From an uncultured bacterium (GTDB taxonomy: Bacteria; Patescibacteriota; Saccharimonadia; Saccharimonadales; Saccharimonadaceae), in the NCBI GenBank assembly GCA_902761145.1, contig CACWJA010000004.1, forward strand, positions 1 through 64,000: a DNA stretch of 64,000 bases. Reading direction: 5' to 3'. The position numbers and the translations under genes were made by a program. The notes under the pieces are model-generated. The model saw only the letters and a program-made list of their open reading frames with translations, ran no database searches and had not been told where the DNA came from. Shown here piece after piece: positions 1-8,288 of this stretch (within the stretch, counting starts at the first letter, position 1; every line of letters starts with the position of its first letter).

Positions 1-234
1 TTGAGCTTCTAGATCTATGCCGTGGGTTTCTATCGTGATAATGTTGAGTACTGCTTTGTACTCATCCTCGCTGATGGCGTAGCCGGGACATTCTTTGGAG
101 CAGACTGTGTAATACCAGTTCCAGAATTTTGCCGCTGCCCTTTTGTTGTGGGCTAGGTTTACGACTATGTTGAGTGCTTTGTGGCATTCTTTCATTATGT
201 CTGTGGAATATGATTCTTTCCAGGTCTCTCCCAT
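1..234 (-). CDS. Partial hypothetical protein (N-terminal 78 residues)
   Basis: An open frame on the minus strand begins with ATG at 234 and runs off the left edge of the window without a stop. A strong ribosome binding site (AAGGAGGA) lies about 8 nt upstream of the ATG, which fixes the start. The visible 78 residues are polar, with several Trp, Tyr and Cys residues (two Cys about 5 residues apart near residues 45-49), and no signal peptide or membrane segment. I do not recognise the family. It is transcribed away from gpmI, and the intervening divergent region holds a palindromic repeat. The function cannot be inferred from this fragment. Confidence 0.7.
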   Translation of the reverse strand, partial: MGETWKESYSTDIMKECHKALNIVVNLAHNKRAAAKFWNWYYTVCSKECPGYAISEDEYKAVLNIITIETHGIDLEAQ

Positions 235-333
235 TATTACTCCTCCTTACTAATAAAGAATATTTCTGCGGTATATTTTAATGTGCGATGTGATATTAGG
301 TAATTATAACATGAAGCAAATAGGCTAATAGGT

Positions 334-479
334 ATTGTTGCATAATTCACCGTATTTCGGAAGCTACGCTTTGATGTAGTCAAAGATTATACATCAAAGC
401 TCCGACCCTCTGGCGGAAAGAATTGCCTAAAGGCAATTTTTCCTGAATGTTCCTCAACACTAGTGAAGTATGCAATAAT
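334..479. repeat. Structured palindromic repeat, family A copy 1
   Basis: A 146-bp element. The outer arms 334-350 and 463-479 are complementary at 15 of 17 positions. Inside lie the core TTTCGGAAG (355-363), a hairpin with 11-bp arms GCTTTGATGTA/TACATCAAAGC (368-400), a second hairpin AATTGCC/GGCAATT (421-438) and the core AATGTTCCTCAA before the right arm. Other full copies are at 6922, 44035 and 49959. This copy sits in the divergent gap between the partial gene and gpmI, a 298-bp region with no other gene. Confidence 0.85.
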
Positions 480-520
480 GTTGGGTGAATATTGTAAAGA
501 AGAAACTTTTGATTATGTGA

Positions 521-526
521 TATAAT
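521..526 (+). promoter_or_regulatory. -10 box of gpmI, leaderless type
   Basis: TATAAT ends 6 nt before the gpmI ATG, so transcription would start at or next to the A of the start codon. There is no Shine-Dalgarno sequence between them. The same arrangement recurs at many genes in the window. Confidence 0.65.
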
Positions 527-532
527 AAGGTT

Positions 533-2176
533 ATGGATAAATTATCGTATGATGGGCCGATAGTTTTGGCGATTCTTGACGGGGTAGGGTTAGCGCCAGA
601 TGGCCCTGGGAATGCAGTAAGTAAAGCCAGGACGGCGTTTCTGGGTAGAGCGGCACGTGATTATTTGCATTTGGCTCTTAATGCTTCAGGAGAGGCGGTT
701 GGACTGGTTGCGGGGCAAATGGGTAACTCTGAAGTGGGGCACAATACTATGGGCGCTGGGCGTGCGATTAAGCAGGGTATAGCACATATAGAGGAAGCTT
801 TTGCTAGTGGAGAAGTATTCAAATCCGAGGCTTGGAAAGGCGCTATAAACAGGGTGCGAGAAGCTGGTGATATTGACAATTCTGACGAAACGTGGTATAA
901 TAAGAAGACGGACCAGCATACATTGCATTTTGCTGGTATTTTTTCTGACGGGGGTGTGCATAGCCATATTAGCCATTTGGAGCAAATGGTACAGAAGGCA
1001 TATGACGAAGGTATACGACGAATGCGTGTGCATGCGATATTTGATGGACGAGATGTGGCTCCGCAGTCTGAGCCGAAGTATATACAGAGATTTGAATCTT
1101 TTGTGGAAAAATTTCCCGATGCAGATATACGAGTAGCTTCTGGTGGCGGCAGAATGACTACGGTATCAGATAGGTATGAAAATGACTGGGGTATGGTAGC
1201 ACGCGGCTGGGATATGATGGTAAATGGTGAGGCAGATTATTACTTTAAGTCTGCAGAAGAAGCCGTGCAAACTTTAAGGAGGATTTTCCCGGACGTGCAG
1301 GACCAAAATTTGCCAGCTTTTGTGATAGTAGACGAGGGCGAAAAGCCAGTAGGCAAAGTAGAAAAGGGTGACGCTTTTATATATTTTGATTTTCGGGCAG
1401 ATAGAGCCATAGAAATAGCGATGGCGTTTACTTACTGGGATTTTCCGTATTTTAATCGTGGAGATTATAAACCCTCAGATGTATACTTTGTAGGGATGAC
1501 AGAATATAATTCTGATACTCATGTGCCAGAGCATAGATTAGTGCAGCCGGTAGCGGTACGTGAAACTTTGAGCCAGTTTTTGGGTGAGCGAGATATATCA
1601 CAACTAGCTATCAGTGAGACGGTGAAGTTTGGGCATGTGACGTATTATTTTAATGGTAATAGCTATGGCAAGGCGCCAAATGAAGAACATCTCCAGATAG
1701 ATTCATATACAGAGCCGTTTGACACTAGACCATGGATGCGAAGTGCGGAGATTACGGACACCGTGCTAGATAATCTAGACAAATACAAGTTTGTGCGGAT
1801 TAATTACCCTGGTGGCGATATGGTAGGTCACACTGCGGACATGGAAGCCACGATAGTGGCGATGGAGGCGATAGACCTAAGCTTAGCGCGGATAGCTGCT
1901 AAGGTAGATGAACTAGGCGGAGCATTAATAATAGTAGCAGACCATGGCAATGCGGAAGAATTACTAGATAAAAATGGCGCAAAGAAGACATCGCATACTA
2001 CTAACAAAGTGCCATGTATCATATATGATAATACTGTGAATCGTGGCAAATATCAGCTGGCGCCTGTGTATGATCCGGGATTGGCGAATATTGCTGCTAC
2101 TATGGCAGTGCTACTTGGGCAAAATGATTACCCTGAGAGCTGGGACACGGCGTTGATAGAGATTTCTGGAACATAG
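533..2176 (+). CDS. gpmI: 2,3-bisphosphoglycerate-independent phosphoglycerate mutase
   Basis: This cytosolic glycolytic enzyme interconverts 3-phosphoglycerate and 2-phosphoglycerate using two Mn ions and a phospho-serine intermediate. The 547-residue protein shows the alkaline-phosphatase-fold metal site at the N-terminus (LDG around Asp16), the catalytic serine in GNSEVGH (Ser66) and the C-terminal metal ligands in VADHGNAEE. It is some 35 residues longer than the usual 510-515. The ATG at 533 directly follows a TATAAT box with no ribosome binding site, so the mRNA is predicted to be leaderless. The gene stands alone, with palindromic repeats upstream and downstream. Family assignment is secure; the leaderless start is inference. 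Confidence 0.95.
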   Translation: MDKLSYDGPIVLAILDGVGLAPDGPGNAVSKARTAFLGRAARDYLHLALNASGEAVGLVAGQMGNSEVGHNTMGAGRAIKQGIAHIEEAFASGEVFKSEAWKGAINRVREAGDIDNSDETWYNKKTDQHTLHFAGIFSDGGVHSHISHLEQMVQKAYDEGIRRMRVHAIFDGRDVAPQSEPKYIQRFESFVEKFPDADIRVASGGGRMTTVSDRYENDWGMVARGWDMMVNGEADYYFKSAEEAVQTLRRIFPDVQDQNLPAFVIVDEGEKPVGKVEKGDAFIYFDFRADRAIEIAMAFTYWDFPYFNRGDYKPSDVYFVGMTEYNSDTHVPEHRLVQPVAVRETLSQFLGERDISQLAISETVKFGHVTYYFNGNSYGKAPNEEHLQIDSYTEPFDTRPWMRSAEITDTVLDNLDKYKFVRINYPGGDMVGHTADMEATIVAMEAIDLSLARIAAKVDELGGALIIVADHGNAEELLDKNGAKKTSHTTNKVPCIIYDNTVNRGKYQLAPVYDPGLANIAATMAVLLGQNDYPESWDTALIEISGT

Positions 2177-2190
2177 TCTTGTGTTGTGCG

Positions 2191-2495
2191 GGTAATCAAA
2201 ATAACCTTTTCCGTCGCTCGGACTTATTTGACTTGTCATTATCGTCTGGACATTATATCATCTACTACATTTCGGAAATAATACTTTGATGAAACAGAAA
2301 CTCTATGGCAAGGCAACCAAAATAATACTTTTGGGACACACTCGCTCGGCCCATCGACCATAGGTCGTCCACTGGGCGTCGTCTCGATATAAAAAGCTAG
2401 CTTTTTATATCCTCGACTCCTACAGTGTTCGTACAGGCGAGCTTCGCTCTCTACCTTCCTATTTCTGGTTGCCTGAAACTGCAATGTAGAAGAAG
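2191..2495. repeat. Nested palindromic repeats, families A and B (partial and full copies)
   Basis: This 400-bp gap between gpmI and the FISUMP gene has no gene. At 2191-2240 there is a left half of family B, nearly identical over about 40 nt to the one at 38604. At 2252-2300 there is a left end of family A (TTTCGGAA). At 2311-2474 there is a full family B element: AGGCAACCAAAATA pairs with TATTTCTGGTTGCCT, and inside lies a perfect 26-bp palindrome at 2386-2411. The outer CTACATT near 2265 pairs with AATGTAG near 2485, so the B element is nested inside an A-like stem. Confidence 0.7.
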
Positions 2496-2570
2496 GTCGG
2501 GGGTCGGAAGATTGGGGGGCGGGGCGGCTATTTTACGAGACAAAGGATGGCAAGGCTGGAAGTAAAAACT

Positions 2571-2757
2571 GCTAAACCTACCTAGCAACGCACCGTAAAG
2601 AGAAGCCGTTATCCCTATAGTCGTCATGCTGAGGGAGTAGATAGCCGCCCATAGTGAAAACGAGTTTATACGAATTGCCGCTACTGTACACTACACTAGA
2701 CCAGTAGTTGCCGTTGCTCCCAGCGTCTCTAGATCTACCGCCCCTGCTGCCACCATA
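2571..2757 (-). repeat. Putative diversified variable region of FISUMP protein 1
   Basis: This is the last 60 codons of the FISUMP gene plus 7 nt after the stop. It has exactly the length (187 bp) of the matching region at 42793-42979. Invariant blocks (18 nt around Tyr-Trp-Ser-Ser-Val-Val, and the 3' CTAGGTAGGTTTAGC spanning the stop codon) alternate with codons that differ completely at positions 1 and 2. Most variable codons end in C or T. That is the pattern left by adenine-directed mutagenic homing of AAC/AAT template codons. No template repeat or reverse transcriptase is in the window. Confidence 0.5.
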
Positions 2758-4019
2758 GACAAAGTAAACCGGGCCGTTCTGGATATTGCCGCTAGTACCG
2801 GCGGAAAGACCTTGTGCGTTTACTAGGTTTTGGTAAGATTTGTCTCCCTCATAGGTAGGTAACCTCCAGCCAGCCGGACAGATGGATTGGTTTACGTCTG
2901 TGTGTCGCGAAGTATACGAGCTAGAGTCACTCATAGCTACAGCGGCAGCCCAGTTGTAGTAGTTACCGATGTGGTAGTGAGTGCCGCCAGATGTAGTAGA
3001 TGGGTCTGTCACAGTTTCGTTATCTAGATTACCGTCCCAGTTTGTATTTAATGTGCCATCCCAGTAGAGGTCACCTGGGTCGTAGGATTCTGGAGCAGTA
3101 TAAGAATAATTCCAAGTAGTGGTGCCAGTAGGATATGTAGCTTCACTAGAAGTAGGAGTCCAGGTAGTCCCTATGCTGGAGTTAGCGAGGTCTGTATCTG
3201 CACTAGTGTAGGTTCTGCCGGCTTCTATGTCTAGGTTTAGGTTTTGTGTCATCCAGATATTGCCGTCGGCAAGTTTGGTAATCCAGTATTTCTTACCGTC
3301 TCTGCTATCTGTAGCCTGCATAGTGTCGCCTACATTGGTTAGCGTCTCTTTTATCCTTGCTGTTTCTTGCATTGTAGGAGGTTTTTCTGGCGCTGGGGCA
3401 GTAGAGGGGTGAACTAGAGTATATTTGACCTTGCCGTTATATGTACCTGCTGGTTGGGTAGGGGAGATGTAGGCTTGGTAGGTGGTAGAGATAGAAGAGC
3501 CAGTAGTAGAAGTGTCTGGATTAGTGATAGTATTTAATGTGGCTACCTTAGTGTAATCGTCTGGGGCTGTGTGGTAGTTATCATAACTATTTTCTATAGT
3601 AGCTGTAGTAGTGCCTGGTACTGTGGATAGTTTCATAGACCAGTTGCTAGTACTTCCTGAAGTAGATGTACCTGTAGAGATATTGTAATCATCTGAGATA
3701 CTAGATTTTAGTGAAGTATTGCCATATTCGTCATTAGTGTAGCCTATAGCATAGACTGCATAGCCTCCTTGATCATTACAAGTGACATTTAGAGTAGTCT
3801 TACCTATATCGGTGCTATTGACACCATTTTACCTACTGTGACTGATGCATCTAGACTGCTGCCGGCTGAGCCGAGATCTTCGTCATCTGCATGAGCGTAA
3901 TTTAGCTCGGTAGTGTAGATCATGAAGCAGATGGCTGCCAGTGTGTATATGGAGATGTTTAGCAATAGAAGTGGGTGGATGGAGGAGTGATCTTTTTTTG
4001 TTGTGTGTTTGATGCTCAT
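2578..4019 (-). pseudogene. FISUMP-domain surface protein, one-base frameshift (phase-off or pseudogene)
   Basis: The N-terminal frame starts at 4019 with a signal peptide or membrane segment (residues about 18-37) ending near an AHA site. It terminates after 71 codons. The following frame, open from about 3825 down to 2578, encodes the rest. Adding one A to the AAAA run at 3827-3830 joins them into one frame of 480 residues, almost the length of the intact paralogue at 41527 (481). Shared features are a secreted beta-rich N-terminal domain, a Pro-rich linker, and the FISUMP domain (DSRDGKKYWITKLADGN motif, CPAGWRLP, then the YWSSVV and RCVAR ends). The C-terminal 60 residues vary between paralogues. 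FISUMP domains have a C-type-lectin-like fold and are common on bacterial cell surfaces. Ligand binding or adhesion is inference. The break could be a real mutation, phase variation or a sequencing error. Confidence 0.8.
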
Positions 4020-4121
4020 TCATAATAATTACATATCCTTGGTTGCTTATGGTTATTATAGCATATTTTGCTGTAATATTATTGTAGTAAAATAATAATT
4101 ATTTGCTATAATCTGGATATT

Positions 4122-4958
4122 ATGATAACAAAAGCTATTATTCCGGTAGCAGGGTGGGGGACTCGGCGGCTACCTATTACCAAGATTATAGAAAAATCAA
4201 TGCTTCCGGTGGGGAATCGTCCGCTGGTGGATTATTCCGTGCAAGATCTGATAAAGGCGGGTGTAAAAGATATATATATGGTGATATCTAATGTAGAGCC
4301 GTGTCAGGTGCGGGAGTTTTACAAGGACAATTTAGCATTGAATCAGTATTTGATGGATCGTGGCAAGGAAGATAGGTTGAGGCTGGCTAAGACTTTGCCG
4401 GATGATGTGACGATACACTATATTGCGCAAGATCCGGCTGATAAATATGGTACAGCGGTGCCAATAGCGATGGTGGTGGAGGAATACAATATAAATGAGC
4501 CAGTGCTTGTGTTTATGGGCGATGATTTTATTTGGAATCCAGGCGGCGAAAATGCTGCAGAGGCACTGATAAAAGCAGCTGGGGAAAATGAGAGCGCAAT
4601 ACTGGGCGTGGAGATTCCACGAGAGAAGGTAGGCAAATATGGGGTATTAGCCGTAGAAGATGGTAAATTAATGAACGTGGTAGAAAAACCTACGCCGGCA
4701 GAAGCGCCGAGTAATTTGATAAATGTATCGAAATATATAATGACGCCAGACCTACTAAGGCGAATAGTGCGGTACGTAAAGGAAAATGATTTTGGGCCAA
4801 AAGACCAGGAGTATATGGTAACGGACCCAATAGATGAATATATCAAAGATGGCGGTATAATGCGTGTAGCGCCTACAACTGGCGAATATCTAGACGGCGG
4901 ATCGGTAGAAGGGTGGTTGCATGCAAATGAAGTTGTATGCAATGGTGTTGATAAGTAG
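4122..4958 (+). CDS. galU: UTP--glucose-1-phosphate uridylyltransferase
   Basis: This cytosolic enzyme makes UDP-glucose from UTP and glucose-1-phosphate, feeding cell-surface glycan synthesis. The 278-residue nucleotidyltransferase shows the N-terminal nucleotide-binding signature GWGTRRLP with the downstream Lys (EKSMLPV, residues 24-30) and an FMGDDF metal-site motif. It is close to the family's usual 290-300 residues. TATAAT (4107-4112) ends 9 nt before the ATG with no ribosome binding site, so a leaderless or very short-leader mRNA is likely. Its last five codons (Gly-Val-Asp-Lys-stop) form one arm of a long palindrome whose other arm is the 3' end of the convergent gene. Confidence 0.92.
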   Translation: MITKAIIPVAGWGTRRLPITKIIEKSMLPVGNRPLVDYSVQDLIKAGVKDIYMVISNVEPCQVREFYKDNLALNQYLMDRGKEDRLRLAKTLPDDVTIHYIAQDPADKYGTAVPIAMVVEEYNINEPVLVFMGDDFIWNPGGENAAEALIKAAGENESAILGVEIPREKVGKYGVLAVEDGKLMNVVEKPTPAEAPSNLINVSKYIMTPDLLRRIVRYVKENDFGPKDQEYMVTDPIDEYIKDGGIMRVAPTTGEYLDGGSVEGWLHANEVVCNGVDK

Positions 4959-5119
4959 GTTTTGCCAGCTTGGACTTTTTCATTGCTATTTTTATAACGC
5001 AAGTCAAGAAAAAATTTTTCCTAATCTCGGGAAATTTTTTCATTGTTGAGTTGTAAAAATAGCATTCAAAAATCTGGTCTAAATCTCATTTATGCTGGCA
5101 AAACCTACTTATCAGCACC
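4944..5119. repeat. Long nested palindrome whose arms are the 3' ends of both flanking genes
   Basis: Arms 4944-4969 and 5094-5119 are complementary at 25 of 26 positions. Each includes the stop codon and last codons of a convergent gene, so galU ends Gly-Val-Asp-Lys-stop and the synthetase ends Gly-Ala-Asp-Lys-stop from the same DNA. A second stem lies inside (ATTGCTATTTTTATAAC near 4983 with its partner near 5051). The inner core shares GGACTT, AAGAAAAAAT and CTAAATCTCATT with the family B element at 38604. It could act as a bidirectional terminator. Confidence 0.85.
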
Positions 5120-6832
5120 TTTTGTATCACCGAGCTCTTTAGCCATGCGTTCGAGACGGCGGAAGTCGGTCTTGTTGGCTTTGGTGAGTGGGAGGTCGTC
5201 TAGGAAGATTACTTTGTGTGGAAGTTCGTAATCTTTGAGAGTGATGCGGCGGCGGCCGAGATTGAATGGTTCGGCTGATTTGGCTATAATCTGCTTGCGA
5301 ATGTCTTCGTTGTGACCGACTCCGTCATTAGTAACTACAAAAGCATAGGCGGCGAGCTTGAGCTTGGGGTCGGGGCCTTTGACTACGTAACATTTTTTGA
5401 CGAGGTCGGATTTGGAGACGGCAGCACGGACTACTTCGTAGTAGACTTTGGCTGGGAGATTATTGATGAAAAATGTGGCGCGACCGACTAGATTGACAAA
5501 GCCAGTCTCGGTAACATAGGCGAGGTCGCCTGTCTTGACGAATTTTTTGCCGTGAATAGTAATGATTTTGTCTTCGGTGAGCTCAGGGCGATTGTGGTAG
5601 CGGCTGAGGATATGCTTGCCGGTGACATAGAGAATGCCGGTTTTGCCGAAATTGAGCTCCTCGCCAGTGTCTGGATTTAGCACCATTACATGGACGCCGG
5701 CAGGGACTTGGCCTACTGAGTCAGGATTGTAGGTGCGGTTGCCGACGGCGGTAGAGATGAGACCTAGGGCTTCGCCTACGCCGTAACCATTGCTGATCTT
5801 AATGTTTTTGAGGCCGCGAGATTTGAAGAAATCTAGTGCAGCTAGAGAGGCGGATTTTTCTAGGCGTTCGCCGCCAGAAGCAAACATCTTTAGGTTGCTA
5901 ATATCGGTGTCTTCTTTGAGTGAAGGCATAGCCTCAAGAAGTGGTGGAATACCAAAGATAGTATTGGGGTTTTTGCCTATATAGTAATCTAGGTTGGTGT
6001 CGTCGATATCTGGAGTAAGGATGACTTCGCCGCCACCGCAAATAGGTGCAATGGTAGAGACTACTAGCCCATATGGGCAGTCGAAATGAACATAACTCAT
6101 CCAGGAATGTAGCTCTTTGTCCCACATTTTGACATCGGAAGCGACTTTGGAATAAATAGCGGAAGCGATTAGGGCCTTATTGGTAAAGACCATTGGCTTA
6201 GGGCCAGAAGTAGAGCCAGAAGTAAAGGAAATAAGGGCTTCTTTGCGAGCTGAGAAGAAATTTGAGGGTATTCGGCCATGATATTTGTCAGCTATCTTGG
6301 TGATAGGCTGGCGATCTAGCCAAAAGCCGTCTAGGGCATGGAAATCTATATCTTCTAATTGTTCGTCGTCTGGGCCGGATTCATCTATGGTGCGGCCGTC
6401 TAGATTGATGACGTGTTTGACAGATGGGGCATCGTGTTTGATGGCCTCGATGCGTTCATCGGAATACTTATAAGTGATAAGTAGTGGGGATTTGAATTCA
6501 TCTAGATAGTGGATGAGAGTGTCGCGGGCGGTTTTCTCGTCTAGAAAGCTTACAATGGCGCCGATACGATTGGCTGCTAGGAAAATAAGGACATTTTCGT
6601 ACATACTACGGCCAGTGGCTACGGTGATAATATCGCCAGATTTGATACCAAGAGCCAGGAATGCCTTGGCTAGAGTTTTGCGGTCTTGCTTGAGCTCATA
6701 ACGGGTAAAGTTTAGCTCTTTCTGATTGATAACTATGTCGTCGTTGTGGCCGATACAAGAAAGATCGAATAGCCCAGAGATGCTCAACGGTGGCACTGCT
6801 GGGTCACGTTTTTGATGCTTGATTTTTAACAT
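5105..6832 (-). CDS. AMP-dependent synthetase/ligase (acyl-CoA synthetase-like)
   Basis: A 575-residue member of the ANL superfamily, which activates a carboxylic acid as an acyl-AMP. The sequence shows the phosphate-binding loop SFTSGSTSGPKP (about residue 205), the adenine-binding segment NGYGVGEALG (about 350), the TGDLAYV motif (about 425) and a C-terminal lid with LPLTKANKTD including the catalytic Lys. The substrate is not clear: a fatty acid, aryl acid or amino acid are all possible. No carrier or condensation domain is attached. The start follows GAGGTAATA, with a TATAAT box about 25 nt upstream, so this gene has a short leader. It is a single gene, convergent with galU. Confidence 0.85.
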   Translation of the reverse strand: MLKIKHQKRDPAVPPLSISGLFDLSCIGHNDDIVINQKELNFTRYELKQDRKTLAKAFLALGIKSGDIITVATGRSMYENVLIFLAANRIGAIVSFLDEKTARDTLIHYLDEFKSPLLITYKYSDERIEAIKHDAPSVKHVINLDGRTIDESGPDDEQLEDIDFHALDGFWLDRQPITKIADKYHGRIPSNFFSARKEALISFTSGSTSGPKPMVFTNKALIASAIYSKVASDVKMWDKELHSWMSYVHFDCPYGLVVSTIAPICGGGEVILTPDIDDTNLDYYIGKNPNTIFGIPPLLEAMPSLKEDTDISNLKMFASGGERLEKSASLAALDFFKSRGLKNIKISNGYGVGEALGLISTAVGNRTYNPDSVGQVPAGVHVMVLNPDTGEELNFGKTGILYVTGKHILSRYHNRPELTEDKIITIHGKKFVKTGDLAYVTETGFVNLVGRATFFINNLPAKVYYEVVRAAVSKSDLVKKCYVVKGPDPKLKLAAYAFVVTNDGVGHNEDIRKQIIAKSAEPFNLGRRRITLKDYELPHKVIFLDDLPLTKANKTDFRRLERMAKELGDTKGADK

Positions 6833-6921
6833 ATTATTACCTCGCTTTTTTCATTATAGCATAGTTCTCCTGTTATATAGTTGTACAATTTGCTTGCATA
6901 TAAACATTTCATATAAGGTAC

Positions 6922-7090
6922 ATTATCTACTGTGTTTCGGAAGCTACGCGATGTGAAGCCTAAAGATTTTACCACATCGCTTCGCCCCTAACGCTCGCTT
7001 TACTTCGCTAGAGCGTCCCAAGGGGCTTACGGCGGAAAGAATTGCCTGAGGGCAATTTTTCCTTAATGTTCCTCAACTACAGTAGATAAT
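6922..7090. repeat. Structured palindromic repeat, family A copy 2
   Basis: The outer arms ATTATCTACTGT (6922-6933) and ACAGTAGATAAT (7079-7090) match perfectly over 12 bp and share little sequence with the arms of the other copies. The cores TTTCGGAAG and TTAATGTTCCTCAA are conserved. Inner hairpins are GCGATGTG/CACATCGC (6948-6980), an additional ACGCTC/GAGCGT hairpin found only in this copy, and AATTGCC/GGCAATT (7040-7057). It lies in the divergent gap between the synthetase and the 29-residue ORF. Confidence 0.85.
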
Positions 7091-7149
7091 AGACTTTTAC
7101 TTTGTTGTTCTGGTGTAATGTGTTTTGATTATTTTGATTTGTATTAAAA

Positions 7150-7178
7150 ATGTTTGACATGGGTCTAGCAATGTGATA
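7150..7178 (+). promoter_or_regulatory. Predicted promoter of the 29-residue ORF
   Basis: TTGACA, a 17-nt spacer and TAGCAT lie about 45 nt upstream of the small ORF at 7223. The -35 box is perfect and the -10 box is weak. Confidence 0.45.
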
Positions 7179-7222
7179 GCATAATAAACATAAAGGTTAT
7201 ATAAAATAAAAAGGAAAACAAA

Positions 7223-7312
7223 ATGTTTAGATTTGTACCATTGTTGGTGTTGGTCACCGGAATACTAATATATGTGTGGCGTAGCCGCAAAGCGCACCGG
7301 AAATTTGACTAA
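7223..7312 (+). CDS. Small single-span membrane protein (29 aa)
   Basis: A short ORF with ATG at 7223 and TAA at 7310-7312, preceded by AAGGAAAA as ribosome binding site and a TTGACA promoter. The peptide has a hydrophobic segment (residues 4-18, rich in Val, Leu and Ile) followed by a basic tail (RSRKAHRK), so it should insert as a single-span protein with a cytoplasmic C-terminus. I do not recognise it. The next gene also encodes an anchored membrane protein and could be co-transcribed. It could also be chance coding, but the promoter, ribosome binding site and clean topology favour a real gene. Confidence 0.5.
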   Translation: MFRFVPLLVLVTGILIYVWRSRKAHRKFD

Positions 7313-7389
7313 TAATAGACGATTAATATATGGCGTTATAATTATATTGAATATGTTATAATGATATTAACATAAGTAGAAAGGACAAT

Positions 7390-8214
7390 ATGCAACCAGG
7401 ACAAGAAATAGATATACCAAATAGGCCGATAACAAGAAGGCGGCCGGTGGCTGCACGGCCAGCTAGTGCTGCTGGGGCGGGGGCAAGTGTGCCAGTGGAT
7501 AATGGACCGACTTTTGGTAATGGTGCGTCCGTAGTGGGCGCAAAAGGGGGCAGAAAGACTGGCTGGATATTAACTACGATATTATTGTTGCTAATAGCTG
7601 CTGGTGGTGTAGGGTTTGGTGTATGGGCTTATATGGATGGTAATACACAAAAAGACCAGCTAAATTCGCAGATAAGTACTTTGCAGCAGCAGAATAATGA
7701 TTTGCAGGAGCAGATTGAGGAAATGGCCGCGAAAAACAATACTACTGGTAGTGCTGGCGATAACGCAAATATGGAAGGTGATACATTTGCCAGTATGGAA
7801 GAGTCGGATTTTATAGTTTTGGATGAATGGGGGGTGAAAATAAGGATAGGAACTCCTTTCGTGTACGTAGCTAAATCTATGAAAGAAGATTGTGATGGTA
7901 GTACTTGTTCAATCCGGATAACAGCATTGACGGAAGAAATGAAAGAGATTGTTGATAAATATCCGGATTTGGGGGTGGAAGATATCGTTCATGATTTGGC
8001 TATAGTGAAGACCAAAGAAAGTGAGCTAGAAAGATATCCTGGCGAAATGATAAAGCCGATATTTAATGATGGAGAATATAATTATTTTGTATTGGTTCCG
8101 AGTGGCTTGTCTTTGTCTTCCGAATTGAGTATTGATGAGAGTAGTTTGATAACCAAGGCTTTTGATGCTTTTGTAGAAAAAGTAAATACTGCGGAAAATT
8201 ATTCCAAAATCTAG
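7390..8214 (+). CDS. Membrane-anchored protein with coiled coil, unknown function
   Basis: The 274-residue protein has a cytoplasmic Pro/Arg/Ala-rich N-terminus (about 1-58), one membrane segment (about 59-82), a short coiled coil rich in Gln and Leu (about 87-113), a low-complexity Gly/Asn linker and an extracellular domain of about 150 residues with a possible disulfide pair (the DCDGSTC region). The ribosome binding site AAAGGA lies 6-7 nt before the ATG. The layout resembles the protein at 20493: N-terminal disordered tail, one span, external alpha/beta domain. I do not recognise the external domain. Confidence 0.75.
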   Translation: MQPGQEIDIPNRPITRRRPVAARPASAAGAGASVPVDNGPTFGNGASVVGAKGGRKTGWILTTILLLLIAAGGVGFGVWAYMDGNTQKDQLNSQISTLQQQNNDLQEQIEEMAAKNNTTGSAGDNANMEGDTFASMEESDFIVLDEWGVKIRIGTPFVYVAKSMKEDCDGSTCSIRITALTEEMKEIVDKYPDLGVEDIVHDLAIVKTKESELERYPGEMIKPIFNDGEYNYFVLVPSGLSLSSELSIDESSLITKAFDAFVEKVNTAENYSKI

Positions 8215-8241
8215 AGCTTAAAATAGGTTAAAAATAGTGAA

Positions 8242-8268
8242 TTGGCACTCTTGCATTGTGAGTGCTAA
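8242..8268 (+). promoter_or_regulatory. CIRCE operator (HrcA binding site)
   Basis: TTGGCACTC, nine bases and GAGTGCTAA match the CIRCE consensus (TTAGCACTC-N9-GAGTGCTAA) with one change. It ends 20 nt before the clpC start codon. In other bacteria HrcA binds CIRCE and represses heat-shock genes until misfolded protein titrates GroEL, so clpC-clpP is predicted to be heat-inducible here. Confidence 0.9.
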
Positions 8269-8288
8269 TTTGTTACAATAGGAGTATT

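Noticed and set aside
686-1136. Overlapping frames within gpmI
   Set aside because: The gpmI frame has clear family motifs throughout; the others are by-products of codon bias.
6922-7090. Integron attC site reading of family A elements
   Set aside because: attC sites have conserved GTT-AAC core boxes at the outer ends; these elements have variable outer ends and a conserved inner core, and no integrase or cassette array accompanies them.
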